This document shows, piece by piece, positions 20,280-31,000 of a stretch of 64,000 bases of DNA. Each line of letters begins with the position of its first letter. The first letter of the stretch is position 1. Under the pieces are notes generated by a model, which had not been told where the DNA came from, did no database searches, and was given only the letters and a program-made list of their open reading frames with translations. The stretch is from Anolis sagrei (Eukaryota; Chordata; Lepidosauria; Squamata; Anolidae), in NCBI RefSeq assembly GCF_037176765.1, contig NC_090022.1, forward strand, positions 48,857,209 to 48,921,208. The letters run 5' to 3'. Position numbers and translations under genes: made by a program.

Positions 20280-20984
20280 ATTTATTTATCGTGTCAGAAG
20301 TGAATTGGGTACAGTTATAATGTATTTAAAAACACAAACATAGTTTTTAAACTTGGCATTATGCTAAACGTTATTTGACCAGAAGCTAGCCACTTGAATT
20401 GCCTCTGATGTTGCCATGAGAAGATCCTCCATCCTGTATGTGGCAGGGCTCAGTCTGCATTGTAGTAGGTGGTCTGTGGTTTGCTCTCCTCCACACTCGC
20501 ATGTCATGGACTCCATTTTGTAGCACTGTTTCTTAAGATTAGTTCTGCATCTTGTGGTGACAGAGTGCATCCTGTTCAGCATCTTCCAGATCATCTAATT
20601 TTCTGTGTGCCCAGGAGTGAGTCTGTCATCTGGTATCAACCACTGATTGACGTTCCGGGTTTTCACCTGCCACCTTTGGACTCTCACTTGCTGAGGTGTT
20701 CTTGCGAGCATCTCTGTCGATCTTAGCAAGCTGTTTCTTGATTTAAGGCATTGGCTTGCTGGCTGATATCAGAACAGAGGATGAGCCAGAGATATCAATG
20801 CCTTGCTCCTTTCATTATTGGCTGCTACTTCCTGATGGATATCATGTGGTGCATTACTGGCTAAACAGTAATGTCTGTATATGTTGTATGTCAGAATTGG
20901 CATTGAATGTTTGCCATATATGTGTACACTGTAATCCGCCCTGAGTCCCCTGCGGGGTGAGAAGGGCAGAATATAAAAGCTGAA

Positions 20985-21026
<42 letters not shown>

Positions 21027-21640
21027 CAGCATAATTTCTCCAATGGTGTTGGGCATAGACATCCTATGATAATGTGGCATGTCTCATTAAGAATCACATC
21101 CATTGTTTTAATGTGGTGAGATGTATTCCACACTGGGCATGCATATTCAGCAGCAGAGTAGCAAAGTGTAAGGGCAGATGTTTTCACTGTGTCTGCTTGT
21201 GATCCCCAGATTGTGACAGTCAGCTTTCGTATGATATTATTTCTAGTACCTACTTTTTGCTTGATATTCAGGCAATGATTCTTGTAGGTCAGAGCAGGGT
21301 CCAGAATGACTCCCGGGTATTTGGATATTCTGCAATGCTCCAGTGGGATTCCTTCCCAAGTAATCCTCAGAGCTCGAGATGCCTCTCTGTTCTTAAGATG
21401 AAAATCACACATCTGTGTTTCAGATGGATTAGGAATCAGCTGGTTTTCCCTGTAACAGGTAGTAATAGCACCTAAAGCTTTGGAGAGCTTCTGTTCAACC
21501 ATTTCAAAGCTCCCTGCTTGAGTGGTGATGACATGATTGTCAGCATAGATTAAACTCTCTGTCCCTTCTCTCATGTTCCCCAATGATGTATATGAAAGAT
21601 CTCTATCAATTGTACCCAAATTAAGTGCCAGTCCCAATAG
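20280..21640 (-). mobile_element. Non-LTR retrotransposon, RT C-terminal half, interrupted by an L2 tail
   Basis: Minus-strand translation has LIYADNHVITTQAGSFEMVEQ, NQLIPNPSETQMCDFHLKNR, YPGVILDPALTYKNHCLN and ALTLCYSAAEYACPVWNTS, that is, a reverse transcriptase thumb and C-terminus. Beyond the L2 insertion it ends with CECGGEQTTDHLLQCRLSP, a zinc-binding CxC...HxxxxC tail. I cannot name the clade firmly. A 3' fragment of the same family lies at 26060-26225. Confidence 0.75.
20873..21022 (+). mobile_element. L2-type LINE 3' tail inserted in another LINE, with short TSD
   Basis: It holds the GTAATCCGCCCTGAGTCCCC signature and an (ATA)n end. TAAACAGTAAT (20862-20872) and TAAACAGCATA (from 21023) flank it as an approximate target duplication. 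The host LINE's frame continues on both sides. Confidence 0.7.
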
Positions 21641-22500
21641 CTATGGTCCCATGTCATCAGATAGCTTCAAACAAGCACTTGTTTGAAGAAGAAACATCAA
21701 AAGGAAGGTTTATTAAGTTCAATGTGATTATTTTCTCTCAGGTCCAACTTCAGAGAGCATGCAGCTACATTCGTCAATCCCACCAGCCTCTTCCCCTACC
21801 CCCTCTCACCTCAGAAAATTACAGGCGGCAGGGTATATATTACACTGGGGGAAAAAAGCTGAAAAATAACAAATCTTTTATAAATTTCTCTGAAAATTTC
21901 AGAGACTTGCATTTTGATTCATAAATGTTTCAGATGGGTCCTTTCTGATTAGTAATTTGAAGATTCATATTTTCACATAATTCCAATTTCTGAATTACGA
22001 AATTCAGCTCTGAAGCTCTGCACACTCCTATTACTGAATTACCCACTTCTTTTATAGCTGCTCTTCCCCAATTTTAGGACACTTGGTAAACTTTAAATGA
22101 AAGGAGAAATGTATTAACATAGCACAATCTCTTTTTAGTATATGTGGCTTTACTGACACTGGATTTATGGCACACTTTTTATGTCCTTTCATAGAGTCAA
22201 AGGAATAGAGTGAACAAAGTATACACTAAATGGAAAAATCATCTGCTATAAAGCTACTGACGTTCCCACTCCCTTTATAGCTTCTTCACATAGCTCTTCC
22301 CCAAACTTAAACACTAGACAAACCTTTCATAAAAGGCTAAAATGCATTCAAACAACAGGGTTTTTCTAACTGCATGTGGCTTTACCAACACCGGATGTAT
22401 GACTCATCTTTTATTTCCTTTTATAGAGGCAATATAGTGAGACACTAACTTCCTTTTCTTAAAATTAATCTCATCTTTGATTGAGAAAGGATATGTCTCC
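21640..22500 (-). mobile_element. Possible solitary LTR of an LTR retroelement, fossil
   Basis: The minus strand shows a TATA-like AATATATACC near 21830 followed by an AATAAA signal near 21710, an arrangement typical of an LTR. The upstream part (22043-22430) contains a tandemly repeated segment like a U3 enhancer. No internal coding region was seen. The family is unassigned and the boundaries are approximate. Confidence 0.35.
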
Positions 22501-22675
22501 ACATCAAATACCCCACTGGAAAAAGTGCCTAGTGCCACCCAGTTTTTCTCATTTGATTTTTTTTTAGTAAAAATGTATTTTTAGAAATATAATTACAGCT
22601 CATTTATACATTTCTTCAGGTCTGATTTTCAAAAGCTGGTTCACTGTCCATCATTGTTATTTTTTAAGTGATGTA

Positions 22676-22800
22676 GGAGAGTCAGCATGGTGTATTGTTT
22701 TGAGCATTTGACTACAACTCTGGGGACTAGAGTCTGAATCTCTCTCGGCCATAGAAATGCACACTGGCTGAAATTCCCTCTTTTGCGCAACCATAACCCT
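22676..22800 (+). mobile_element. tRNA-derived SINE fragment
   Basis: It begins like a tRNA-type promoter head (GTCAGCATGGTGTATTGTTTTGAGC) and continues with a B-box-like GAGTCTGAATC and then CTCGGCCATAG. It is the plus-strand version of the SINEs at about 40355, 43470 and 59670. Confidence 0.5.
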
Positions 22801-22859
22801 CCCCAGGTTTCGTGAACCCTCCCCAGGTTTCACTCTGGCAGCCATATGTCAACAAGCAA

Positions 22860-23066
22860 TGAACTGATTTTTCTGATGGTCTCTTCTTCTCTTAGGCGAT
22901 CCCTCGTTTTCCGAGGATGATTGTCTTCCAATATTCTTGTGGGTCTGTATGTGGCTGTGGAGCCCTATTCTTGCTCTGCATCTTCTTCCGCAGTGAGAGC
23001 ATTGGTTTCCAGTTGGAAGGCGGTCTCGGTCGGGGTCTCGGTCTGATGGTAACAGTTTCCACATAA
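22860..23066 (-). mobile_element. LINE-derived C-terminal zinc-finger fragment
   Basis: The minus strand encodes GNQCSHCGRRCRARIGLHSH followed by IQTH, a C2H2-type finger of the kind found at the end of some non-LTR retrotransposon proteins. The flanks do not extend the frame into any host gene. Confidence 0.5.
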
Positions 23067-23075
23067 CCTGTAGAT

Positions 23076-23373
23076 CAGTGGTTCTCAACCTTCCTAATGC
23101 TATGACCCCTTAATACAGTTCCTTATGTTGTGGTGGCCCCCAACCATAACATTATTTTCATTGCTACTTCACAACTATAATTTTGCTCCTGTTATGAATT
23201 ATCTTGTAAATATCCTATATGCAGGATGTATTTTCATTCATTTGGCACGAATACTCGATACGCCCAAATTTGGATACTGGTGGGGTTCAGGGGAAGACTG
23301 TTTGGCGACCTCTCTGGCACCCCCTCACGACCCCCCCCCCCAGGGGTCCCGACCCCCAGGTTGAGAAACAGTG
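23076..23373. mobile_element. hAT-like non-autonomous element with perfect 8-bp TSD
   Basis: It starts CAGTGGTTCTCAACCTTCC and ends CCCAGGTTGAGAAACAGTG. CTGTAGAT flanks it exactly on both sides (23068-23075 and 23374-23381). It is an internally deleted relative of 13727-14461, inserted next to the LINE zinc-finger fragment. Confidence 0.88.
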
Positions 23374-23689
23374 CTGTAGATGGAATAGACAAGAACTAAA
23401 ACTAAGGAGCATAGCGCTAAAGAAGCTGAAATTGTTCTCTACCCCTGCTGCTTCCCTCAAGGAAGAAAATTCCTCCAAAAGTGCAAGTATCCCTCATAAA
23501 CTACTGGATCCAGCTCACTGCCTGTTGTTTCATTGACTCCACCTTGACTGGGACCCCTCTCCTTTCAGTTCTTTGCAGTTTTAAAAATGGAAAAGGTGAA
23601 CATTTTGATAATAGACGTCAATAAAAAATATGCTATCTTGGTGAATGGACAGAAGTTGCACCAAGACAGAGAGCCCAAAAATGATATTA

Positions 23690-23770
23690 TTTATTTATTT
23701 ATTTCCTATATTTATATCCCACCATTCTCCCCCCAAAGGAGGACTCACTTAAATGGAATTGCAACCATTT
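23690..23770 (-). mobile_element. L2-type LINE 3' tail fragment
   Basis: An ATTT tail is followed by TATCCCACCATTCTCC and CCCAAAGGAGGACTCA, a decayed L2 end in minus orientation. Confidence 0.55.
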
Positions 23771-24892
23771 TAACACAACAAAACCCAATCAAATACATAC
23801 ATATACTTATAATGTGAAGGAAAAGTAAGATGGACTGGCACGAGGCCCCATGGTTACCAGACCAACAGATGCTTAAGCAGGGCATTAGGCAAGAGATATC
23901 TGGTAAGCATCTACTTATGCTTGACAGATGTGGAAAGAGCAGAAATGGTTTGATGGGGCAAGCAAAAATGGTATTTAAGGTGAGACAACTCACCAGTGCC
24001 TAAATCAGCAACTGTCTGGCAACCTCTTTTCAATATACCTTGGACCATAGTCACTGTGCCTACAAGTTGAATCTTGTGTATTCTCACTAATTCTTTCTCA
24101 CCCAAATGGAGGATGATGTCATTATTCAGGGGTTTTGTCACTTACATTAAGGAATGGAGAAGTATTCTGCTTTTATTCCATCACCTGATAATGGCCAAGT
24201 GAAGCATCTCAAGATCTTAGCTCCTGCTTGATTAAGCTGGAAAAAGAGTGGTTTTGGAAACAGCATTTTTCTAGGTGGTGGATAGGGGTTACAACTGGCT
24301 TTTGGGGCTTCTAATACTGATGTTCCCATCAGAAACAGTTTTCTGAAGTAGTATAGGAAGAGGTAAGGGAGCAATGGATATAAATATCACTGCCAAGTTT
24401 TGAATGAGCAGGTAGAAGTCCACCAGACCAGACTGAGTGGGCAATATATAGTTTGGAGGTGTTGAATCTTGTAATTGTTGAGGCTCCATGAAAGGGGCTG
24501 GCCTGCAAGCCACAACCTGCAAGCCTACTGTTCAATTGTTCCAACTGGGCAGGTATTTCTGGTAATGTCATCCATGTCCTGTCTATTGTCAGGAGCAGGT
24601 CAAGTGAAAGTGCAATGCAAGATCTTGAGAATGTGAATACAATAGCATTCTCGGCATAGGACCTCATCCCACACATAGATAGGAAAGTATTACAATGGTC
24701 TCCGGTAGGTTTCTGGCCCAGAGCTGAACCCATAAAAACTAGAGACTTTGCAACTTAATCTCCCACTTATTGATAATGAAGGGAAAGAATCAGAGCCAAG
24801 CCCTGATATCTGGCAATCTGAGTGACATGGAATTTGGAGAGCTCTAATATGCATGGCGTCTTCTCTGATATATAAGTGAAGTGATATATAAA
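23771..24892 (-). other. 3' flank / possible 3' UTR of middle SSUH2-like gene
   Basis: The sequence just beyond the middle gene's stop codon. A minus-strand AATAAA at 24177-24172 is a candidate poly(A) signal about 715 bp past the stop. A 134-codon open frame (24329-24733, minus) has no recognisable family and is not claimed as a gene. Part of the stretch may be an old repeat that I cannot name. Confidence 0.3.
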
Positions 24893-25033
24893 TTATATGA
24901 TAAAACAGCAACATTTTCTAGGATAATCATCAGCATACACTTTGTGTTCATTTCCATAAACATAGTAGGAGTAGGATTTCCCATTCCATTCATATTCAAC
25001 TCTAGAAAGAAATACCAGCTCAATCGTTTGCCT
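24893..25033 (-). CDS. SSUH2-like: SSUH2-like middle copy, terminal coding exon 11
   Basis: 47 codons including the TAA stop, with acceptor TTTTTACAG. It starts [18 protein letters not shown], carries [16 protein letters not shown] and ends KCCCFII. The RQTIEL, YYVYG and VYAxDYP blocks are family hallmarks. The length is identical to the right copy's last exon. Confidence 0.93.
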   Translation of the reverse strand, partial: RQTIELVFLSRVEYEWNGKSYSYYVYGNEHKVYADDYPRKCCCFII

Positions 25034-28000
25034 CTGTAAAAATATAAAAAATATATTTAAGTCTAAATAGGAAATAATTTCAAAAACATTGAAATATTAT
25101 TGATTTTACTCACAGAATGCCTACTCTTCCATCTTCCTGCCCCAAATAGTTTTTTTGCTTGTTGGTTTTTCTCTCCCTCTCCTGCTCCTTTAATCTATCC
25201 ATCATCTAACTCAACTCCCAACCTTTGCTACACAGCATTTCTTCATCATGGAAAGTTAATAGACTCAGAGAATAATCTGGCTATGTTAAATCTGAGGGCT
25301 CCTGGGTGCTGCAAAGGTAGAAAAAGATTATCAACCTCTACAGCACTGAACCAAGGACATATGCAGGCATAAGAAAAACCTATAAGTACATCATATTTGT
25401 CAAGAAAGTGGCTAAAAGGTCGGAGAAATTAAGGGCTACAAAATAGCTGGGGTGGTGCACAAAAGGGATATTGGGTTTTAAGATAAAATCTTATATAAGG
25501 ATGTTTCTCATTTTAAGTAGATTTCTGCTTTCTCTAAAGATCACTCCCATGATTTACTGTTCTAAAGTAAATCATGCTTATTCTAAACCAGAGGTGGAAA
25601 ATCATATCAGCCTCAAGAGGTTATTGCACTATAATTTCCAGTATTCTTCATCATTGGCTGAGCTGGCTATGGCTGTTGGGTCTTATAGTACAAAAATATC
25701 TGTATGGCCAGATGCCTTGCATACCCTCCAACAGTTCACAGATGGAAACAAGGACAAGCAAGATCAAAATGATTAATGATGAAAAACAAATAAGTTAAGA
25801 GAGGCTGCAATGGTTTGGTTCTGACTGATTTCACTTGAAAGGGCTAGATTCCACACATTCAGAGTCTTCTTCCTAATTATGAATTAACTCAATGCTACTT
25901 TTGTACTTTGACTCAATTTTCAGCAAGGTGAGCTGAAGGTGAAGGGGAGAGGGCAGAGGAGGGGAAGAGAAAAACGAAGATATTTTAGAAACTATTGAAA
26001 ATGTCAGCTAATTTAGGAGTAAGATTCTCCTTGGTGAATTGAGGCATTTTGGAGGAAGTGAACTCCCACTGCTTTATGTATTTATCATGTCAGAAATGAA
26101 TTGAGGGTACAGTTATAATGTATTTAAAAACACAAACAAAGTAAAAAAAAACCTTGGCATTATGCTAAATGTCCTTTGACCAGAAGCTGGCCACTCGATG
26201 TGCCTCTAGTGTCGCTGTGAGTATACAACTCCCACTGCTGCTAAACCATTATCTCCTTGAAGCCCTGGCCATTTCCAATATTTGTGAAACTTTAAGCCTC
26301 ATCACCATGGTAAGCCTGTTTTCCTTTTCTGCCTCAATAATTTTTATAAACTTTACAAATGCTCTTAGTATTGATGTAGCTTGACTGTTAATTCTCAGGA
26401 TAGATATATGATCCAGACTAAGTGTATATAGATATATAATAAGTGTTTTTTTTCTTCCAGCTAGCTGAAAAGTATCTTTTCTAATCTCCTACAACTGTAC
26501 TCACCTGCCTCAGTATTTGAGTTGCGGGTGCAAACTGTTTTTGATGTAGTTCAATAGCAGTACGAGAGACTTGATTGATGGCACTCTCTGGAAAACTCAT
26601 CACTGGATAGACCTGCAGTTATGAGCACACATATTCTTAGGGCACAGAAACCTAGGACACATTTCAATCCTGGAGTTTGGTAGTGATGCACTTTAAAATT
26701 CTCTGCTAGAAGGCTTGACAGGTTTGTATTTACAATCCCTACCTAAACACTGCTTTAGGGAATCAGGTTTTGAGAGGGCAGGGTTTAACTGCCATCAAGT
26801 AGACTTTGGCTCATGGCAACTCTTTGAACAAGGAACTGCCAAGTAACTCTATCTGCAACAGGTTGCTCAAGTCTTGTAAACCCATGACTATGACTTCCTT
26901 GATTGACTCTATTTATCTGGAATGTAATCGTTCTCTTTTTCCACTGTCTTCTACTTTGCCAAGCATTATTATGTTTTCTGGTGAGTCATGTCTTCTCATG
27001 GCATCATTAAAATAGGACAGTCTCAATTTAGTCATCTCAGCTCCTAGCAAGGGTTGAGGCTTGATTTGGTCTAGGGACAAATGGTTGGTCCACAGTATCA
27101 GCAGATATATTTTCCAGCATCACATCTCAAGTAAGTTGACTTTCTTCCAACTGACCTTTTTAACTGTCCAGCTTTCACAATCATATTCAGAAATTAGAAA
27201 GCCAGTGAAATTGACAATCTCATTATTCAGGTTCTTAGCATTTTTTCATATCTGCTGATAAAAGTCTTACTTTTCATCTGATATTTACTGTAATCTCTAT
27301 TCCTAGTTTTTGCTATTTTCTGTTAGTAATATGTTTTTGTCTGCATATCTTAATTTTTTCATGGAATTATAGATGGAAGAAACCAAAAAGGCCATCCGTT
27401 CCCTGCCATGCAGAAATGTATAATCAAGGCATTCCTGACAGATGGCCATTCAACCTCTCTTTAAAAACTTCCAGCAAAGAAGACTCCACCACACTCCAAT
27501 GCAAAAAGTTCTATTGTCAAACAGCTCTTGCTGTCAATATGACCCCCTTATCTACAGATTGGATATCCATGGTTTCATTTACCCACACTCAAAGAGTATT
27601 CCTTCCAGAAGTGTTTGTAGCTCTCAATGCCATTCTATCCTTAAAAAATATGCCAGACTGATCTTATCTCTTTTTTGATAGCATTACGAGCTTACTAGAT
27701 ACAGGGGATGCTGTGGATGTAGTATTTCTTGGTTTCAGTAAGGCCTTTGACAAGGTCTCCAATGTGGACTAGATAATACTACTGTTAGGTCAATCTGTAT
27801 GGTTAAGTGACCAAACCCAAGGGATGCTCACCAATGGTTCCTCTTCATCCTGGATAAAAGTGACTAAGGGAGTGCTACAGAGCTTGGTCCTGGTCAACAT
27901 CTTTCTTAATGGTTTGGATGAAGGTTTAGAGTACATGCCTATCACGTTTGCAGATGGCAACAAATTGGGAGGGATATCTTACACTCCAGAGAACAGGATC

Positions 28001-31000
28001 CAAAACTAACAAAATGAATTTCAACAAGGACACATATAAGATACTACACTTAGGCAGGAAAATGAAATGCAAGGATACAAATTGAGTGATGCCTGGGTCC
28101 ACAACTGTCCATGTGAAAATGATCTTGGAGTCTTCGTGGACAACAAGTTGAATACGAGCCAACAGTTTGATGCAGCAGCTAAACAAAAGGAGTATAGTGT
28201 CTAGATCGAGGGGTCTAGGGATCTGCTTTGGTCAAACCTCATCTGGAATACTGTGTTCAATTCTGGGCACCACGATTAAGAAGAAATATTGACAAGCTAG
28301 AAGGTGTCCAGAGGAGGGTGACTAAAATTATCTAGGGTAGCCCATGTGGTCTCTTCCAACTTTGATTGTATGATTCTATGTATGCTTCCTATCCAAGTAT
28401 AATTATAGAACAGTTCACTGTTATCCCCAGTTTCAGGTATCCACATATTCTCCATGGATATAGGCATCCTACTGTACAGCAGTGAATTCTAAGTATCTCA
28501 CCATAAATAACAGGATTCTGTATTATGGAGTCATGGCAATGTCAGTGCATTGTATAAAAAGGAAGGTTATGCAGTGGAAGCATCATTTCATAAAAGGAAA
28601 TGATTTCTAAATTACATGAAAGTATCCAAAATACACTTGCATCTGCCACAATTACAACATATACATTACACACAAAGTACAAAAGGGGAAGTGCTTCAAA
28701 AAAATTTAAACAATATGTACTACAAAATTCCAGGAACACGGAGTTGCTTCAAAAAATAAGCGGGCTGAGTCTGGGTAGCTTCCTCCATTGCAAGAATCTT
28801 CTTCCTCTACTGCAAGGATTTCCTTTGGAGCAATATCAGCACCACTGCATGTTTTCCTTAAAAGATGACCAGTAAAGTACTGTTGTTGAAATAATTTAAT
28901 TAGTTGTAAAAATGAATTGTTAGTTGTTTTCTATAATAATTAATCACTACACTGATAAATAGAGGTAAAAAAAATAACAGGATTAATTCAATTGTTACAG
29001 AATTACACTGAAGTCTGAATACAGTAATAATCTGAAGGAGGAAGGAAATACCATATTGTCAAAGACTGAGGTGGATTCCTTTCCATTCTGGCCCCTCTGA
29101 GAAATTTGTTTTTGTTGGAAATGTTTCCTTACCATATTTTGCTCATCCACAAACAATGTCTTTCCATTAATTCCTTGAAAGAGTTCGATAGGAAATCCAG
29201 ATCGTTGATTTACTGCATATTCAAAAACATGACTCTTCCTGTGAAAAATGCACATTGAAATAGTAATTTCCTGCTTGTCTCATTTTCATAGCAAGTCAAC
29301 AACCCACCTTTTTCAAACCCATCTTTTTCACAGAACTGTGTTAGCTACACATGGGGTCAAACAGCCTCCACTACATACCTAAACTACTTGTGACATGGGA
29401 GAACTGCCAATGGGTCATGGACTACTTACATTTTAGTGGGGCGGTGAATCTGCTAAATCAATTAATCCTCACTATTTGGGGTTAGGGTCCAGCCCCTAGG
29501 ACAGCTCCTTTAAACTTGAGGCTGAAGGCTGAATCCTGAAGTCAATTCACCACTCTGCTGACATGGAAGCAATCACACACCACTGAGGAGCGTATCATAT
29601 CAGAGAGGCTGATAATCAATGACATTATTGGCATAATGTCTGAATGACCATCAGTGGTGATCTTGTGAGTTACAGCAATCTCATATCTATATTTATACAC
29701 TCAACTTGTCTGAAAGAGTGGCATGGGCATTAGGGAGAAAATATGTGTGTCCCAAACGCCATCTTACTGTTTATTTGTCTAGCTTAATAATTTTTATCTT
29801 GTATGACTTAAGTTGATTATTACCTATTGCTTGTAGAAAAATATACCTAGAGCTTTATTTTGAGCTTTATTCAGTGTTATGGCCTTTCATATTTACATTC
29901 CTCATCCTTTCTTGTTTCATTGGAGTTTTTTTTTGTCAGCTGTGTTCAACCCAGTAAGACTGCCCTTGTAACATCTTCCAATCATTCAGAAAGTGAAAAG
30001 GAAAGTAAACATTAGTACAAGAAAGGATGCAGAGAAAATATACTTGATTATTATGGCTATATTATTAGTAATGCTGCTTTTAAAATTGAAATAAACAATG
30101 AGGGGGATCTGGGGAGCAGGATTCTGAGCTGAGGTTGACTGGACAGCAGTTAACAACAAAATAATAAGTCGAATGAAACAGAAACTAGAGATCAAATAAA
30201 GACAATTCAAACATGGTCTATCTTCCCTGTTTGTGGTAACCAGGAGTAATGTTGATGTTAATGTTCAAGTTCCATTTTAAAATGATTTTGATATTGTAAG
30301 CTTATGAACTTTCAAGGCATAAATTGGAGACTGGTGCCCATTTATTTTTATCCCACTTTCCCATTCTAGGCTGCATCTACAAAAAGAGAAATAATTTTGA
30401 GTAGATCCCTCCAGAGCTGTGCTGGATACATCACAGAAGTGCCCCAAAGCCATTCTGCAGCCCAGATGGTCAGCCATATAGTGGGCTATCATTGATCTTC
30501 TGCTGGCAGAAGGAACACCTCATCAGAGCTTTGCTATCTACGTCACTTCTGGTGATATCATCATAGGGTGTCCAGACAAGTGGTCCCAGAAGAAATGTTG
30601 CCACAATAAAACTCTACCAGTGAGTTATTTCTTGCCAGTGATGCACTGGTGGGTTTTTTGACTTGTGGACACTTGATTGCCCTGGATCCAGCCTAATTCA
30701 TCTGTCTACTCATCAAGGGAAAGACTCCACAGCTTATGGTTTTGAAAAAAATATGAAGGCAGGATCTTTTTAACAAAAAGTTTAGAAAGTTTCCAAGATG
30801 TGGGTATAATGTGAGGTTGACAATTCAGTGCCTGGCAAGAATCTTGTACACCAATCTTATCATTTATTTAATATTATGTTATTCTCTTACAAATCACACC
30901 ATGACAGAATTTCCAAACTGGATAAATGCTAGAAAACTGAAAGTCACTGTCCAAAGGGAGTGAGCCAGTCAAAATTTGGTGGGAAGTGTGACCAGAAAGC

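Noticed and set aside
20891-21637. 248-codon minus-strand frame as a host gene
   Set aside because: Its motifs are those of a non-LTR retrotransposon RT C-terminus, and it runs into an inserted L2 tail.
24329-24733. 134-codon minus-strand frame just past the middle gene's stop
   Set aside because: No recognisable family, and the position fits 3' UTR or old repeat. Kept only as a note.
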